A stretch of 64,000 bases of DNA. Origin: Polaribacter sp. Hel_I_88. GTDB taxonomy: Bacteria > Bacteroidota > Bacteroidia > Flavobacteriales > Flavobacteriaceae. The stretch's first letter is position 1. Each line of letters opens with the position of its first letter. The DNA lies in the NCBI RefSeq assembly GCF_000687935.1, contig NZ_JHZZ01000001.1, positions 3,172,001 to 3,236,000 on the forward strand, given 5' to 3'. The translations under genes and the position numbers were made by a program. Below are positions 54,146 through 63,090 of the stretch, one piece after another. Below the pieces are notes generated by a model. It was not told where the DNA came from. It did not search any database and saw only the letters and a list, made by a program, of their open reading frames with translations.

Positions 54146-55684
54146 ATGAGCAGAAAAGTTGTTTTTAAGACTTACACTCAAGATCAGTTGAGTCTTTTAC
54201 CTCCCAGTTATGATGATTTAGTTCCAAAGAATCATCCAGTTCGTATTGTTAATACGATTATAGACCATGTAGATATTAGTAAATTAGAAGAGAGTTATAA
54301 AGGTGGAGGCACCTCAAGCTATCACCCAAGAATGTTGCTAAAAATATTAATTTATGCTTATTTACGTAATTTATATTCTTCAAGAAAAATAGAACAAGCT
54401 TTATCAGAGAACATCCATTTTATGTGGTTAAGTGGACAAAACAAACCTGATCATAACACAATTAATGATTTTAGAGGTAAAAGACTTCAAGAACATTTCA
54501 AGCCCATATTCCATCAAGTAGTTTTACTGCTTGTTGAGCAAGGAGTTATCAGTTTAAAAGATATTTTTGTAGATGGTACTAAAATAGAAGCCAATGCAAA
54601 TCGCTATACTTTTGTTTGGGGTAAATCTATTAAAACCAGTAAAACTCGCATTGAAAAACAGTTGAAAGAGCTTTGGTCTTATGTAGAGAAGGTTTACAAA
54701 GAGGAACAACATATACCCAATACACCAGATTTTGAGCAGATAAATGCGGAGCAAGTTGAAGCTACAATTGATAAAATAAATGAAGTTTTACAAGGCAAAG
54801 TAATTGATAAAAAAGTAAAGCAGAAGCTGAATTATGCCAAGAAAAACTGGCCAGCTAATTTAGCGAAATATGAAAAACAAGAAGCTATTTTACAGGGTAG
54901 AAATAGTTATAGTAAAACTGATAATGACGCTACTTTTATGCGAATGAAAGATGATCATATGCAAAATGGACAACTCAAACCTGCCTATAATATACAAGCC
55001 TCTACCAACAATCAATACCTTACCAATTACACTTTAGCACAAACCACAGCAGACACCACTACTTTAAAAGAACACCTTAACAATCATATCGAAAATTATG
55101 ACCAAACTCCAGAGACGCTCACAGCAGATGCAGGCTATGGAAGTGAAGAAAATTATACAGATTTAGAAGATAAAGAAATTACCGCTTTTGTAAAATACAA
55201 TTACTTCCATAAAGAGCAATTAGATAAAAAAAGAGGAAAAACAAATCCTTTCCATCCTAATGAATTACATTATAATAGAGAGAAAGATCTTTATTACTGT
55301 CCTATAGGACAAGAAATGAAACTTATAGATACTTATAAAAGAAATACTAAGAACGGATTTATCCAAGAAATACACAGATACCAAGCACAAAACTGTAAAG
55401 GTTGCCCTTTAAGAACACTATGTCATAAATCAAAAACAAATCGAGTTATAGAAAGGAATTATAATTTAATACGATTAAAATCAAAAGCTAAAATATTACT
55501 CAACTCTGAACAAGGCATTGCAAAGCGAAAACAACGCTGTTGGGATGTAGAAGCTGTTTTTGGAAATATCAAACAAAACATGAACTTTAAACGATTTATG
55601 CTAAGAGGAACACGTAAAGTAAATGTTGAAATAGGGCTAATTGCAATGGCACATAACTTAAAAAAGTACAGTTTAACTATTTAG
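54146..55684 (+). CDS. IS1182-family DDE transposase of the inner IS
   Basis: The 512-residue transposase has the N-terminal DUF772-like domain (RNLYSSRKIEQALSENIHFMWLSG), the first catalytic Asp143 (FVDGTKIEANAN), a second Asp in TADAGYGSEEN and Glu in DVEAVFGNIKQN. The frame is intact. It is only distantly similar to the transposase at 30543, so the two elements are different insertion sequences of one family. Confidence 0.94.
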   Translation: MSRKVVFKTYTQDQLSLLPPSYDDLVPKNHPVRIVNTIIDHVDISKLEESYKGGGTSSYHPRMLLKILIYAYLRNLYSSRKIEQALSENIHFMWLSGQNKPDHNTINDFRGKRLQEHFKPIFHQVVLLLVEQGVISLKDIFVDGTKIEANANRYTFVWGKSIKTSKTRIEKQLKELWSYVEKVYKEEQHIPNTPDFEQINAEQVEATIDKINEVLQGKVIDKKVKQKLNYAKKNWPANLAKYEKQEAILQGRNSYSKTDNDATFMRMKDDHMQNGQLKPAYNIQASTNNQYLTNYTLAQTTADTTTLKEHLNNHIENYDQTPETLTADAGYGSEENYTDLEDKEITAFVKYNYFHKEQLDKKRGKTNPFHPNELHYNREKDLYYCPIGQEMKLIDTYKRNTKNGFIQEIHRYQAQNCKGCPLRTLCHKSKTNRVIERNYNLIRLKSKAKILLNSEQGIAKRKQRCWDVEAVFGNIKQNMNFKRFMLRGTRKVNVEIGLIAMAHNLKKYSLTI

Positions 55685-55884
55685 AAAAACTATACTTTTT
55701 TTAAATCTGAGTATTTTTTAAATCATTCTTAAAAAATCGCAAGAAAAAATTAACAAAATAAAAAATCGCCTAAAAAATGCTTTTTAGACGACCTCATCAC
55801 TTTTTTAATTTATATACCTTTTTTATGTTTCGCAGTAACCTTATTGCATAGTTATCCTGTGTTTTTAATTTTTATTTTAAAAAT

Positions 55885-57240
55885 TTAGGCTACTTTTTGT
55901 AAAATTTGATTTTGCATTCTTCTGCCAATTTCAAGGCAATTTGCAGTATGAATACCAAAGAATATCCAAAGTATTTCTGTTGGTTTGGTTTTCGCTTTTA
56001 TCTTTTTTAGATGATAATGTTCCTTTTCTTTACCAAAACCCCCCTCTAATCTAGAAGCTCTTTCTTTGGTAATCATTTTTTTGAGCTTTTTTTGCTCTTT
56101 ATGATGCTTTGAAGGTCTTCCTTTAGGTTTGAAGTCTGTTTGTATATGGTTTGAAGTTGCAAAAACTCTGTTCTTATTCGTTGCATAAATAGCATCTGCA
56201 CCAAGTATTTTAATTTTCCTATTGGTTAATCCTTGTGCCTTATAAACTGTATTTTTAAATTGTGTCCCTTCATTAAAGTTATCAAAACTTATTTTCTGTA
56301 TAAAGTTAATTCCATCAATTTGAAGTTTGTTTACTTTTGCCCCAAATTCTACTTTTTTTATCTCTTTTCCTCTCACTATTGGACGTAAGTAATCTTTGCT
56401 TATGCTTACGATTCTATTCTTTGGTTTTTCTCCTTTCTCAAACAGTAAATACTGTTGTGAGAATATTTTTTTTACTGTATTTAGTGTTTTATAAAAACGA
56501 TTTGGCATTGTAAAATAATGTTGTTTTTCAAGAGTTTTAATCTCCGCTAATAATTTGCGTAATAGTTTTAAAAAAGCTCTTGTTATGGAGGTTCTTTTCT
56601 TTGTTGTTTTTCTTCGCATTTTACTATAACCAACATATCTTTTTGACCATTTCAAGTATTTGGTTCTAGGAAGTTTTACACCTAAAGATTTACAAATTAT
56701 CTTCATTTGTTTATAGCACCAGTCAACAGATTCTTTCAATAGTTTTTGATCTGTTGGATAGCGAACTTCACTCTCATAACAAGTGGCATCTGTTGTTGCT
56801 TTTTCTTGTTCATCAATATATTTACTCCAATAATTAAATAGTATTTTTTCTGTTGAACTAATGTTTAAATCAGCAGCTAATTCGCAACGTATTTGACTCA
56901 CTATTTTATAGTTTTCAAGGGTATCAAATCCTAAATAAATACCACAAAAAAACTGATAATTATAATTGGAATTCAACTGCTCAATCAAACGCTTATCAGA
57001 ACAACAAGCATAATGTTTTAAAAACATTAAACCTAATTTTCCTTGAGGGCTAAAAATACAGTCTGGTCCTTTGATAGCTTCTGTAATTTTAAATGATTTG
57101 ACTAAATTTTTCCAAGGAATTGCACTGTAAATTTTACCTAAATCAGACATTAAAAAACGTGCTTTGAATTTTTCTAATTCCTCTGTAGAGGATAAAAAAG
57201 AAAAAGAGTACTGGAAGTCAGAAATTCTTCGTATTTTCAT
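55885..57240 (-). CDS. DDE transposase of the outer IS (IS5-like)
   Basis: The 451-residue protein has an N-terminal domain with LMFLKHYACCSDKRLIEQL, a likely first catalytic Asp in ATTDATCYES, a second in LGADAIYATNKNR, and Glu in RLEGGFGKEKEHYHL. Basic segments (KKRTSITRAFLKLLRK) are typical for DNA binding. The frame looks complete although the element is split by the inner IS, because the break lies downstream of its stop. The family assignment (IS5/IS1182-related) is moderate. Confidence 0.85.
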   Translation of the reverse strand: MKIRRISDFQYSFSFLSSTEELEKFKARFLMSDLGKIYSAIPWKNLVKSFKITEAIKGPDCIFSPQGKLGLMFLKHYACCSDKRLIEQLNSNYNYQFFCGIYLGFDTLENYKIVSQIRCELAADLNISSTEKILFNYWSKYIDEQEKATTDATCYESEVRYPTDQKLLKESVDWCYKQMKIICKSLGVKLPRTKYLKWSKRYVGYSKMRRKTTKKRTSITRAFLKLLRKLLAEIKTLEKQHYFTMPNRFYKTLNTVKKIFSQQYLLFEKGEKPKNRIVSISKDYLRPIVRGKEIKKVEFGAKVNKLQIDGINFIQKISFDNFNEGTQFKNTVYKAQGLTNRKIKILGADAIYATNKNRVFATSNHIQTDFKPKGRPSKHHKEQKKLKKMITKERASRLEGGFGKEKEHYHLKKIKAKTKPTEILWIFFGIHTANCLEIGRRMQNQILQKVA

Positions 57241-57255
57241 ATTTGTAAAAAAGAA

Positions 57256-57295
57256 AAACCCCGTTTTTTAGGCTTTTTGCCTATTTACGGGGTTT
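57256..57295 (-). terminator. Nested hairpin terminator upstream of the outer transposase
   Basis: AAACCCCGT (57256-57264) pairs perfectly with ACGGGGTTT (57287-57295), and an inner AGGC/GCCT hairpin sits in the loop (57270-57282). On the minus strand a T-rich run (57247-57255) follows, 16 bp before the transposase start. It should stop transcription entering the IS from outside. Confidence 0.7.
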
Positions 57296-57381
57296 GGTTT
57301 ATCTAAAATACAACTTATTTAACTGATAAACAAGTGTTTATTTAATTCTGAAAGTGCCTAAATACATAAACTATTTATAAC

Positions 57382-57412
57382 ACAAAAACCTCACTTTTAG
57401 TGAGGTTTTTGT
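57382..57412. terminator. Strong bidirectional intrinsic terminator
   Basis: ACAAAAACCTCAC (57382-57394) pairs perfectly with GTGAGGTTTTTGT (57400-57412) around a 5-base loop. It ends the ompH gene on the minus strand and probably served msrA before the IS pair was inserted between them. Confidence 0.85.
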
Positions 57413-57428
57413 ATGTTTAAAACGAAAA

Positions 57429-57959
57429 TTAATTTTGTTCAGGTTCTTTAACTTCTGGTACTTTAATGTTTAATTTTTCCATTACTAGTTTTGTAATATC
57501 AAACTTTTGATCTATGTAAGCAAACTGGTTTCCAGTACTTGTTAAAATATGAGTATATCCATTTTCCTTAGCAACTTCATCGATGGCAAGATTCAGTTTT
57601 TTATATAATGGACGCATTAACTCGTTTTGTTTTAATTGCATGAGTTTGTTTCCATTATCTTGATATTTTTTTACATCTTGCTCAAGAGCTGTTAATTCTT
57701 GAACCAATGTTTTTTTCATTAAAGCACCCATTTCTTTTTCCTTATCTCTAAAGTCTTTTACACGAGTTTGATAATCTGCCATTTTAATAGAGAACGTAGA
57801 ATCTAATCTTGCTCCATATTCTTGAGATCTTGAAACAACAATCTCATATTCTGGCATATTATTTATAATATAATCGCTGTTGATAGTTCCTGTTTTTGTT
57901 TGAGCAATTGCAATAGTGCTTATAAAAGCAACTAATAATAAAGTAAATTTTAATTTCAT
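57429..57959 (-). CDS. OmpH/Skp-family periplasmic chaperone
   Basis: The 176-residue protein has a signal peptide (MKLKFTLLLVAFISTIAIAQ), a long coiled-coil middle (YQTRVKDFRDKEKEMGALMKK, LEQDVKKYQDNGNKLMQLKQ) and the C-terminal beta segment HILTSTGNQFAYID. This is the Skp/OmpH layout that escorts outer-membrane proteins. It ends in an acidic/Pro tail. Confidence 0.9.
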   Translation of the reverse strand: MKLKFTLLLVAFISTIAIAQTKTGTINSDYIINNMPEYEIVVSRSQEYGARLDSTFSIKMADYQTRVKDFRDKEKEMGALMKKTLVQELTALEQDVKKYQDNGNKLMQLKQNELMRPLYKKLNLAIDEVAKENGYTHILTSTGNQFAYIDQKFDITKLVMEKLNIKVPEVKEPEQN

Positions 57960-58043
57960 GGTTGTAATTTATCTATGGCAAAGATATAAAAGTGAACGAA
58001 TTGCCCAAATTTGCATATCACAAATAATGTTTAATTTTTTATA

Positions 58044-59306
58044 TTAAATATTTTCTAGTTTTTCTAAATCAGTTTTATTGGTAATGGCAATTTTTGCATC
58101 TGCCAAAAAGTTTTCTATTTCTTTGTTGATAATTTTAATTTTATCGTCTTTAGAGGTATATGTTTTTAGATCTTTTAAAAATAAAAGTATCTTTTTTACT
58201 ATAATAACATCGTGTTTACAATAGGTTCTTAAAGATGCCATTACTTTATAAAGTAGATCCTCGAAAGCTACAATATGTAATAAAATAATACATTTTTCTT
58301 CTTCAAAAATATAATCTTTTTCTTCTTTTAAAATTCTTAGCTTAAATAATTCGTGTAAATAATCGATAGCATTCATAGCTGTTCCTGGATCATTTATTCC
58401 TGGAGACATCGCTTTTAAAGCAATTTCTTTTAGGTGTTTAAAGGCTATTAAATAATTATCTTCTATAAATTCATCATTCGAAAAATCAAACGCTTTATAT
58501 ATTTTATCAGTATTATTTTCTTCTAATTCTTTTTCAATTTTAAAAAGAACATCTCCTTTATAACAAAGTGTACCTTTTTGGGCAACAACTTCTACTTTAC
58601 ATTCTTGTTTAAGTACAATTTCCTTAATAATTTTTATGGAAACATCTTGAAAATAACCAGTTTCTTTCGATTCAAAATCAATCCAATTAGAAGTATCTGG
58701 AAAATTAAATTCTTTATCTTTTTCTAAATCTAATAGTTTTTGCAATTTTTTATGCGCAGTTGTACTAATTCTCTTCATTATAAATTCAATTTGAATTTCT
58801 TGCGATATTGAATGAATAAAGTAGATAAAAGAGCCCAGTGAAAAAACCATAAAAATAATACTCCAAAGTACAGAAAAGCCAGGAAGTTGGTATTTATTGC
58901 CTGAAGGTTCAATAAAAACTAAAATAAAAATACAGTATAAAATAGTAGCGATATAAATGCCTAAAATTATTTGATGTTTTCTATTTGATATTAATCCTGG
59001 CAACAATCTTGGCGAAAAATTACTAGAAGCCTGATTTAATAAAATCATCACCATAGAAAAACTAAACACCATAATTGAAATTAAACCTCCAATAAATGTT
59101 GTTAAAATATTTCTGGCAGTTTCAGTATTATTGATTACTAACTGTGGTAAAAATTCTATTAAATAGTTTGAGATTCCTTTACTTTCTGCATACATCATTA
59201 TATATGCAAACACACACCCAGCTAAAGAAATAATAGTAGGATAAAAAGCAATTTTATCTTTTAAGTGATAAACTTTTCTAAAGAATTGTAAAATTCTATC
59301 TTTCAT
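58044..59306 (-). CDS. DUF2254 membrane protein
   Basis: The 420-residue protein has four N-terminal membrane helices with SMVMILLNQASSNFSPRLLPGL between the second and third, the signature of DUF2254, and a soluble C-terminal region with KAMSPGINDPGTAMNAIDYL. No function is established. Its start overlaps the end of miaA by 11 bp. Confidence 0.87.
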   Translation of the reverse strand: MKDRILQFFRKVYHLKDKIAFYPTIISLAGCVFAYIMMYAESKGISNYLIEFLPQLVINNTETARNILTTFIGGLISIMVFSFSMVMILLNQASSNFSPRLLPGLISNRKHQIILGIYIATILYCIFILVFIEPSGNKYQLPGFSVLWSIIFMVFSLGSFIYFIHSISQEIQIEFIMKRISTTAHKKLQKLLDLEKDKEFNFPDTSNWIDFESKETGYFQDVSIKIIKEIVLKQECKVEVVAQKGTLCYKGDVLFKIEKELEENNTDKIYKAFDFSNDEFIEDNYLIAFKHLKEIALKAMSPGINDPGTAMNAIDYLHELFKLRILKEEKDYIFEEEKCIILLHIVAFEDLLYKVMASLRTYCKHDVIIVKKILLFLKDLKTYTSKDDKIKIINKEIENFLADAKIAITNKTDLEKLENI

Positions 59307-60210
59307 TTTTTATCCTATTTTCAATTTCACTAATAATTTTTTTTGCGTCCGATTTATAATCAAACCACAGTGTTTCTTCGTCTCTTTTAAACCAGGTTAT
59401 TTGTCTTTTTGCAAAGCGTCTTGTATTTTTTTTGATTTCTGAAATGGCGAATTCCATTGTAAAATTAGTATCAAAATAAGAAAATAATTCTCTATAGCCA
59501 ACCGTTTGTAATGCGTTTAAGTTTTTATGTTGATGTAGGTTTTTTGCTTCTTTAATTAAACCATTTTTAATCATTATATCTACTCGTTGGTTTATTCTGC
59601 TGTAAATGATTTCTCTTTCTGCAGTTAAACCAATTTTTATACAGTTAAAATTTCTTGGTTCTTTAGGTTTGTTTTTAAATTCGGAATATGTTTTACCAGA
59701 ACCAATACAAACTTCTAACGCTCTCATTATTCTATGAGGATTGTCTAAAGCAATGTTATTATAGGTTTCTATGTCTAATTCTTGTAGTTTGTTTTGTAAA
59801 CTTTCAATGCCCTGTTCTTTAAGTTCTTTTGTTAAGTTTTCTCTTATTTGTGGATCAACTTCAGGAAAATAATCCAATCCTTTTAAAACAGCATCCACAT
59901 ACAAACCACTACCACCAACCATAATTTGTATTGGATTTTCTAAAAACAATTCTTCTAATTTTGCTAAAGCATCTCTTTCGAATTCGCCAACATTATAAGC
60001 ATCAAAAATACTTCTGTTTTGTATAAAATGATGTTTTGCAGCATTTAGTTCATTAATAGAAGGAACAGCAGTTCCAATAGTCATTTCTTTAAAGAATTGT
60101 CTTGAATCGCAAGAAATAATATCACTTTTAAAATGATTAGCTAAAACTATACTTAAAGCAGTTTTACCAATTGCTGTAGGACCAACGATGGTTATCAACG
60201 TATTTTTCAT
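59296..60210 (-). CDS. miaA: tRNA dimethylallyltransferase MiaA
   Basis: The 304-residue enzyme has the P-loop GPTAIGKTALS, SCDSRQFFKEMTIGTA, MVGGSGLYVDAV and QITWFKRDEETLWF, all diagnostic for MiaA. It adds an isopentenyl group to A37 of tRNAs reading UNN codons. The downstream hydroxylase MiaE is encoded at 47033. It begins 6 bp after the ion-channel gene. Confidence 0.95.
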   Translation of the reverse strand: MKNTLITIVGPTAIGKTALSIVLANHFKSDIISCDSRQFFKEMTIGTAVPSINELNAAKHHFIQNRSIFDAYNVGEFERDALAKLEELFLENPIQIMVGGSGLYVDAVLKGLDYFPEVDPQIRENLTKELKEQGIESLQNKLQELDIETYNNIALDNPHRIMRALEVCIGSGKTYSEFKNKPKEPRNFNCIKIGLTAEREIIYSRINQRVDIMIKNGLIKEAKNLHQHKNLNALQTVGYRELFSYFDTNFTMEFAISEIKKNTRRFAKRQITWFKRDEETLWFDYKSDAKKIISEIENRIKNER

Positions 60211-60216
60211 AACAAA

Positions 60217-61044
60217 TTACGGATTTAAAACGCTTCCACAATTGTAACAAAAAACAGCTTTATCTTTGTGCTTTTCTTTTAAACAAGTTGGGCAAGATTG
60301 TGTATTGTTATCTTCGCTTAAAGTAGATTTTGTTAACTCAGAACTTACAATACCTGTTGGAATTGCAATAATAGCGTATCCTAAAATCATAATAACACTT
60401 GCTATTAGTTGGCCTAAAGGTGTTTGTGGTGCAATATCACCAAAACCAACTGTTGTTAATGTTACTATTGCCCAATAAATACTTTTAGGAATGTTTGTAA
60501 AACCATTTTCTGCACCCTCAACCATATACATGATAGTGCCAAGAATAATACAAACAATTATAACAAAGAAAAGAAATACAGATATTTTAGCTTTACTAGC
60601 TCTCATGGCTAGTTTTAATTTTTCTGATGCTCCTGTATATCTTGCAAGTTTTAAAATTCTAAAAACACGCAATAAACGCAGAGCTCTTAAAGCAACTAAA
60701 CTGTGAGAACCTACTAAAATAAATGATAAATACATTGGTATGGTTGCCAATAAATCTATAATACCATAAAAACTTAAAACATATTTCAAAGGTTTTTTAA
60801 TAGAAATTATCCTTAAAATATATTCAACCGAAAAAAAGATGGTAATAATCCATTCACCAATATATAAGTATTCATGAAATTTAGCATCAAAACTTTTTAC
60901 ACTCTCTAACATTACCAATAAAATACTGGCAATAATTACAACTAACAGAATAACATCAAAAAGTTTACCTTCTTGTGTATCTGCTTCATAAATAATTTCA
61001 TGAATTTTTTCTCTCCAAGATATTTTTTTTGTTGTTTTTTCCAA
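60217..61044 (-). CDS. Voltage-gated-type potassium channel with C-terminal zinc ribbon
   Basis: The 275-residue protein has six membrane helices, an Arg-rich S4 helix (RALRLLRVFRILKLARY) and the selectivity filter TTVGFGD. The C-terminus adds a zinc-ribbon-like CPTCLKE...CYNCGSV motif of four Cys, which is uncommon in bacterial Kv channels. It is probably the first gene of the channel-miaA-DUF2254 operon. Confidence 0.9.
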   Translation of the reverse strand: MEKTTKKISWREKIHEIIYEADTQEGKLFDVILLVVIIASILLVMLESVKSFDAKFHEYLYIGEWIITIFFSVEYILRIISIKKPLKYVLSFYGIIDLLATIPMYLSFILVGSHSLVALRALRLLRVFRILKLARYTGASEKLKLAMRASKAKISVFLFFVIIVCIILGTIMYMVEGAENGFTNIPKSIYWAIVTLTTVGFGDIAPQTPLGQLIASVIMILGYAIIAIPTGIVSSELTKSTLSEDNNTQSCPTCLKEKHKDKAVFCYNCGSVLNP

Positions 61045-61294
61045 TAGTTTATATCGTTTCTATTACAATATTACAAATATATAATGATATAGTGAATTAT
61101 TTTAGAAGGCTATTTCTCTATATCTAAAAGGGTTTTTAGAAAAAATAGTAAAAAAGTTACATTTTTTAAAACCGCACATCAATTTACTTCGTATGTATAA
61201 GTGAGATTCAATTTAACAGTATTTTAAAAAAAATTAATACCCCTTAAAAATTAATAAAAATCAAATAATTGCTAACTTATTTTAGAAAGCATTA
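61045..61294. other. Gene-free A/T-rich spacer upstream of the channel operon
   Basis: No open frame of note. It must hold the promoter of the minus-strand channel gene; I see no clear TAnnTTTG box. It leads into the hairpin pair described at 61299-61460. Confidence 0.4.
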
Positions 61295-61298
61295 AAAA

Positions 61299-61460
61299 TA
61301 GTTTGGTTAGTTTTAGTTGGATTTGAGTACCTATTGCTCTTAAGTAATGGGTACTCTTTTAAAAAACGTTATACCCCTATAAAATAGTTTGAACTTAAAT
61401 TTGGTTGATTTTAGTTTGATTAGGAGCCTGTTATAGTAATATAACAGGTTTCTTTATTTA
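61299..61460 (+). ncRNA. Two tandem candidate small RNAs, each ending in a terminator hairpin
   Basis: Unit 1 contains TTTGGTTAGTTTTAGTTGG and ends in a stem GAGTACCTATT/AATGGGTACTC (61325-61356) plus T4. Unit 2 contains TTTGGTTGATTTTAGTTTG and ends in CCTGTTAT/ATAACAGG (61427-61448) plus a T-rich run. The leaders are similar but the hairpins differ in sequence. Both face the + strand, where no gene precedes them for 250 bp. They may be small RNAs or unrelated terminators of one short transcript. No RNA family recognised. Confidence 0.4.
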
Positions 61461-61561
61461 AATTATCAATCAAAAACAAGATTTTTTTAACGAATTAAAA
61501 AGCTAATTATTTGTATTTAAGTTTATTATATGTTGATATTAGATTTGTTTAAACAAAAAAA

Positions 61562-61582
61562 AGCTTCACGAAAAGTGAAGCC
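61562..61582 (-). terminator. Intrinsic terminator of the fumarylacetoacetase gene
   Basis: GGCTTCAC pairs with GTGAAGCT (read on the minus strand) around a TTTTC loop, followed by eight or more T at 61554-61561. It lies 31 bp after the fahA stop. Confidence 0.85.
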
Positions 61583-61612
61583 TTAATTTTTTTAAAAAAG
61601 GTAAGTATATTT

Positions 61613-62890
61613 TTATTTCGCAGGCAAAACTTTCCCAACACATTCTCCAAAACCAATACGCACTTTATCATTTTTACAATGCGCACGCATAATTACAGTA
61701 TCATTATCATTGATAAATTTACGCGTTGTTCCATCTTTTAATTTTACTGGGTTTTGTCCTTTCCAAGTTAACTCTAACATAGAACCATAACTGTCTTTTG
61801 TTGGGCCAGAAATTGTTCCAGAACCCATCATATCTCCAGCCTCTACTGGGCAACCATTTACTGTATGGTGTGCCAATTGCTGAGCCATAGTCCAATACAT
61901 ATACTTAAAGTTCGATTTTGCAACCACAGTTTCTTCACCATTTTCTGGTTTGATGCCTACTTGCAAATTAATATCATAACTTCCTTTTCCTTCTTGTTTT
62001 AAATAAGGTAAAGGCTCTACAACTTGTTTTGGATTTTCAGTTCTAAAAGGTTCTAAAGCATCTAAAGTAACAATCCAAGGAGAAATCGTAGAAGCAAAAC
62101 TCTTTCCTAAAAACGGCCCTAAAGGCACATATTCCCAAGCTTGAATATCTCTTGCAGACCAATCGTTAAATTGTACCAAACCAAAAATATATTCTTCTGT
62201 TTCTTCAATTGGTATTCTTTCTCCTAAAACATTGGCATCTGTAGTAATAAAAGCCATTTCTAACTCAAAATCTAATAATTTTGTTGGGCCAAATCCTGGA
62301 GTATTGCTTCCTTCAGCAGGTTTTGTTTGTCCATAAGGTCTTCTTATTGGTGTTCCAGAAGGCACAATAGAAGAACTTCTTCCATGATAACCCACAGGAA
62401 TGTGCAACCAATTTGGTAATAATGCATTCTCTGGATCTCTAAATAATGAACCCACATTTGTTGCGTGTTCTTTACTTGAGTAAAAATCTGTATAATCGCC
62501 AACAGCAACTGGCAACAGCATTTCTACTTCTTCCATTCTAAAAATAATTTTATCTTTATGGTTGGCATTATCTCTTAAAGAACCATTGGTTACATCAAAA
62601 ACTTCAGCAATTCTATTACGAACCAATCTCCATGTTTTTCTTCCATCAGCAATAAAATCATTTAAATTATCTTGCAGAAACATATCGTCTGTTAAAGGAA
62701 TGCCTTCAAAATACCCTAATTGATGAAATGCGCCTAAATCTATGGCAAAATCTCCAATTCTACTTCCAATGGTAATAATATCATCTCTAGTTATAAAAAC
62801 GCCAAAAGGAATATTTTGGATAGGGAAATCTGAATTTTCTTTTACTTTTAACCAAGATTTTCTTTTTGGGTTGTTTGCTGTTATGATCAT
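61613..62890 (-). CDS. fahA: Fumarylacetoacetase
   Basis: The 425-residue enzyme cleaves fumarylacetoacetate to fumarate and acetoacetate in tyrosine breakdown. The N-terminal domain has NIPFGVF and AIDLGAFHQLGYF; the catalytic domain has HVNGC-type region (AHHTVNGCPVEAGDMMGSGTISGP), GYHGRSSSIVPSGTP with the catalytic His, and LDFELEMAF with metal-binding Glu. Length and start (MIITANNPKRKSW) are normal. It is alone on its strand with a clear terminator. Confidence 0.95.
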   Translation of the reverse strand: MIITANNPKRKSWLKVKENSDFPIQNIPFGVFITRDDIITIGSRIGDFAIDLGAFHQLGYFEGIPLTDDMFLQDNLNDFIADGRKTWRLVRNRIAEVFDVTNGSLRDNANHKDKIIFRMEEVEMLLPVAVGDYTDFYSSKEHATNVGSLFRDPENALLPNWLHIPVGYHGRSSSIVPSGTPIRRPYGQTKPAEGSNTPGFGPTKLLDFELEMAFITTDANVLGERIPIEETEEYIFGLVQFNDWSARDIQAWEYVPLGPFLGKSFASTISPWIVTLDALEPFRTENPKQVVEPLPYLKQEGKGSYDINLQVGIKPENGEETVVAKSNFKYMYWTMAQQLAHHTVNGCPVEAGDMMGSGTISGPTKDSYGSMLELTWKGQNPVKLKDGTTRKFINDNDTVIMRAHCKNDKVRIGFGECVGKVLPAK

Positions 62891-63090
62891 TCGTCTGATT
62901 TTTTTTTAGTTCTTCAAACCTACATAATTTTTTATCATTTTAAAACTATTATTTAATGAAAAATGTAATTTTAAGATTACTTTAATCTATTATGTATAAT
63001 TATTAATAACTTGTTGAAAACAACCACAAAAAGACTTTATTTACAAGGCGATTTTAATTAATTTTGAGTTTTTAATAAATTATACCAAGA

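Larger units (their letters stand above)
54071..55808 (+). mobile_element. Inner IS1182-family insertion sequence
   Basis: Its inverted repeats match over about 28 bp, TTAAAAAAGTGATGAGG (54071-54087) against the reverse complement of 55792-55808, then GCTGTCTGAAAA against TCGTCTAAAA. I cannot see a clear direct duplication, which fits insertion into an A/T palindrome. A hairpin GGCTGTC/GGCAGTC with a T9 run (54086-54114) inside the left end may block outside transcription. Confidence 0.85.
54031..57359. mobile_element. Outer insertion sequence (451-aa transposase), interrupted by a second IS
   Basis: The ends are the 14-bp perfect inverted repeats AGGCACTTTCAGAA (54031-54044) and TTCTGAAAGTGCCT (57346-57359), flanked by 4-bp direct repeats AAAT (54027-54030 and 57360-57363). 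The element carries its own transposase on the minus strand (55885-57240). A complete second IS (54071-55808) lies 26 bp inside the left end. Without it the outer element would be about 1.59 kb. The 4-bp duplication fits IS5-like families. Confidence 0.9.
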
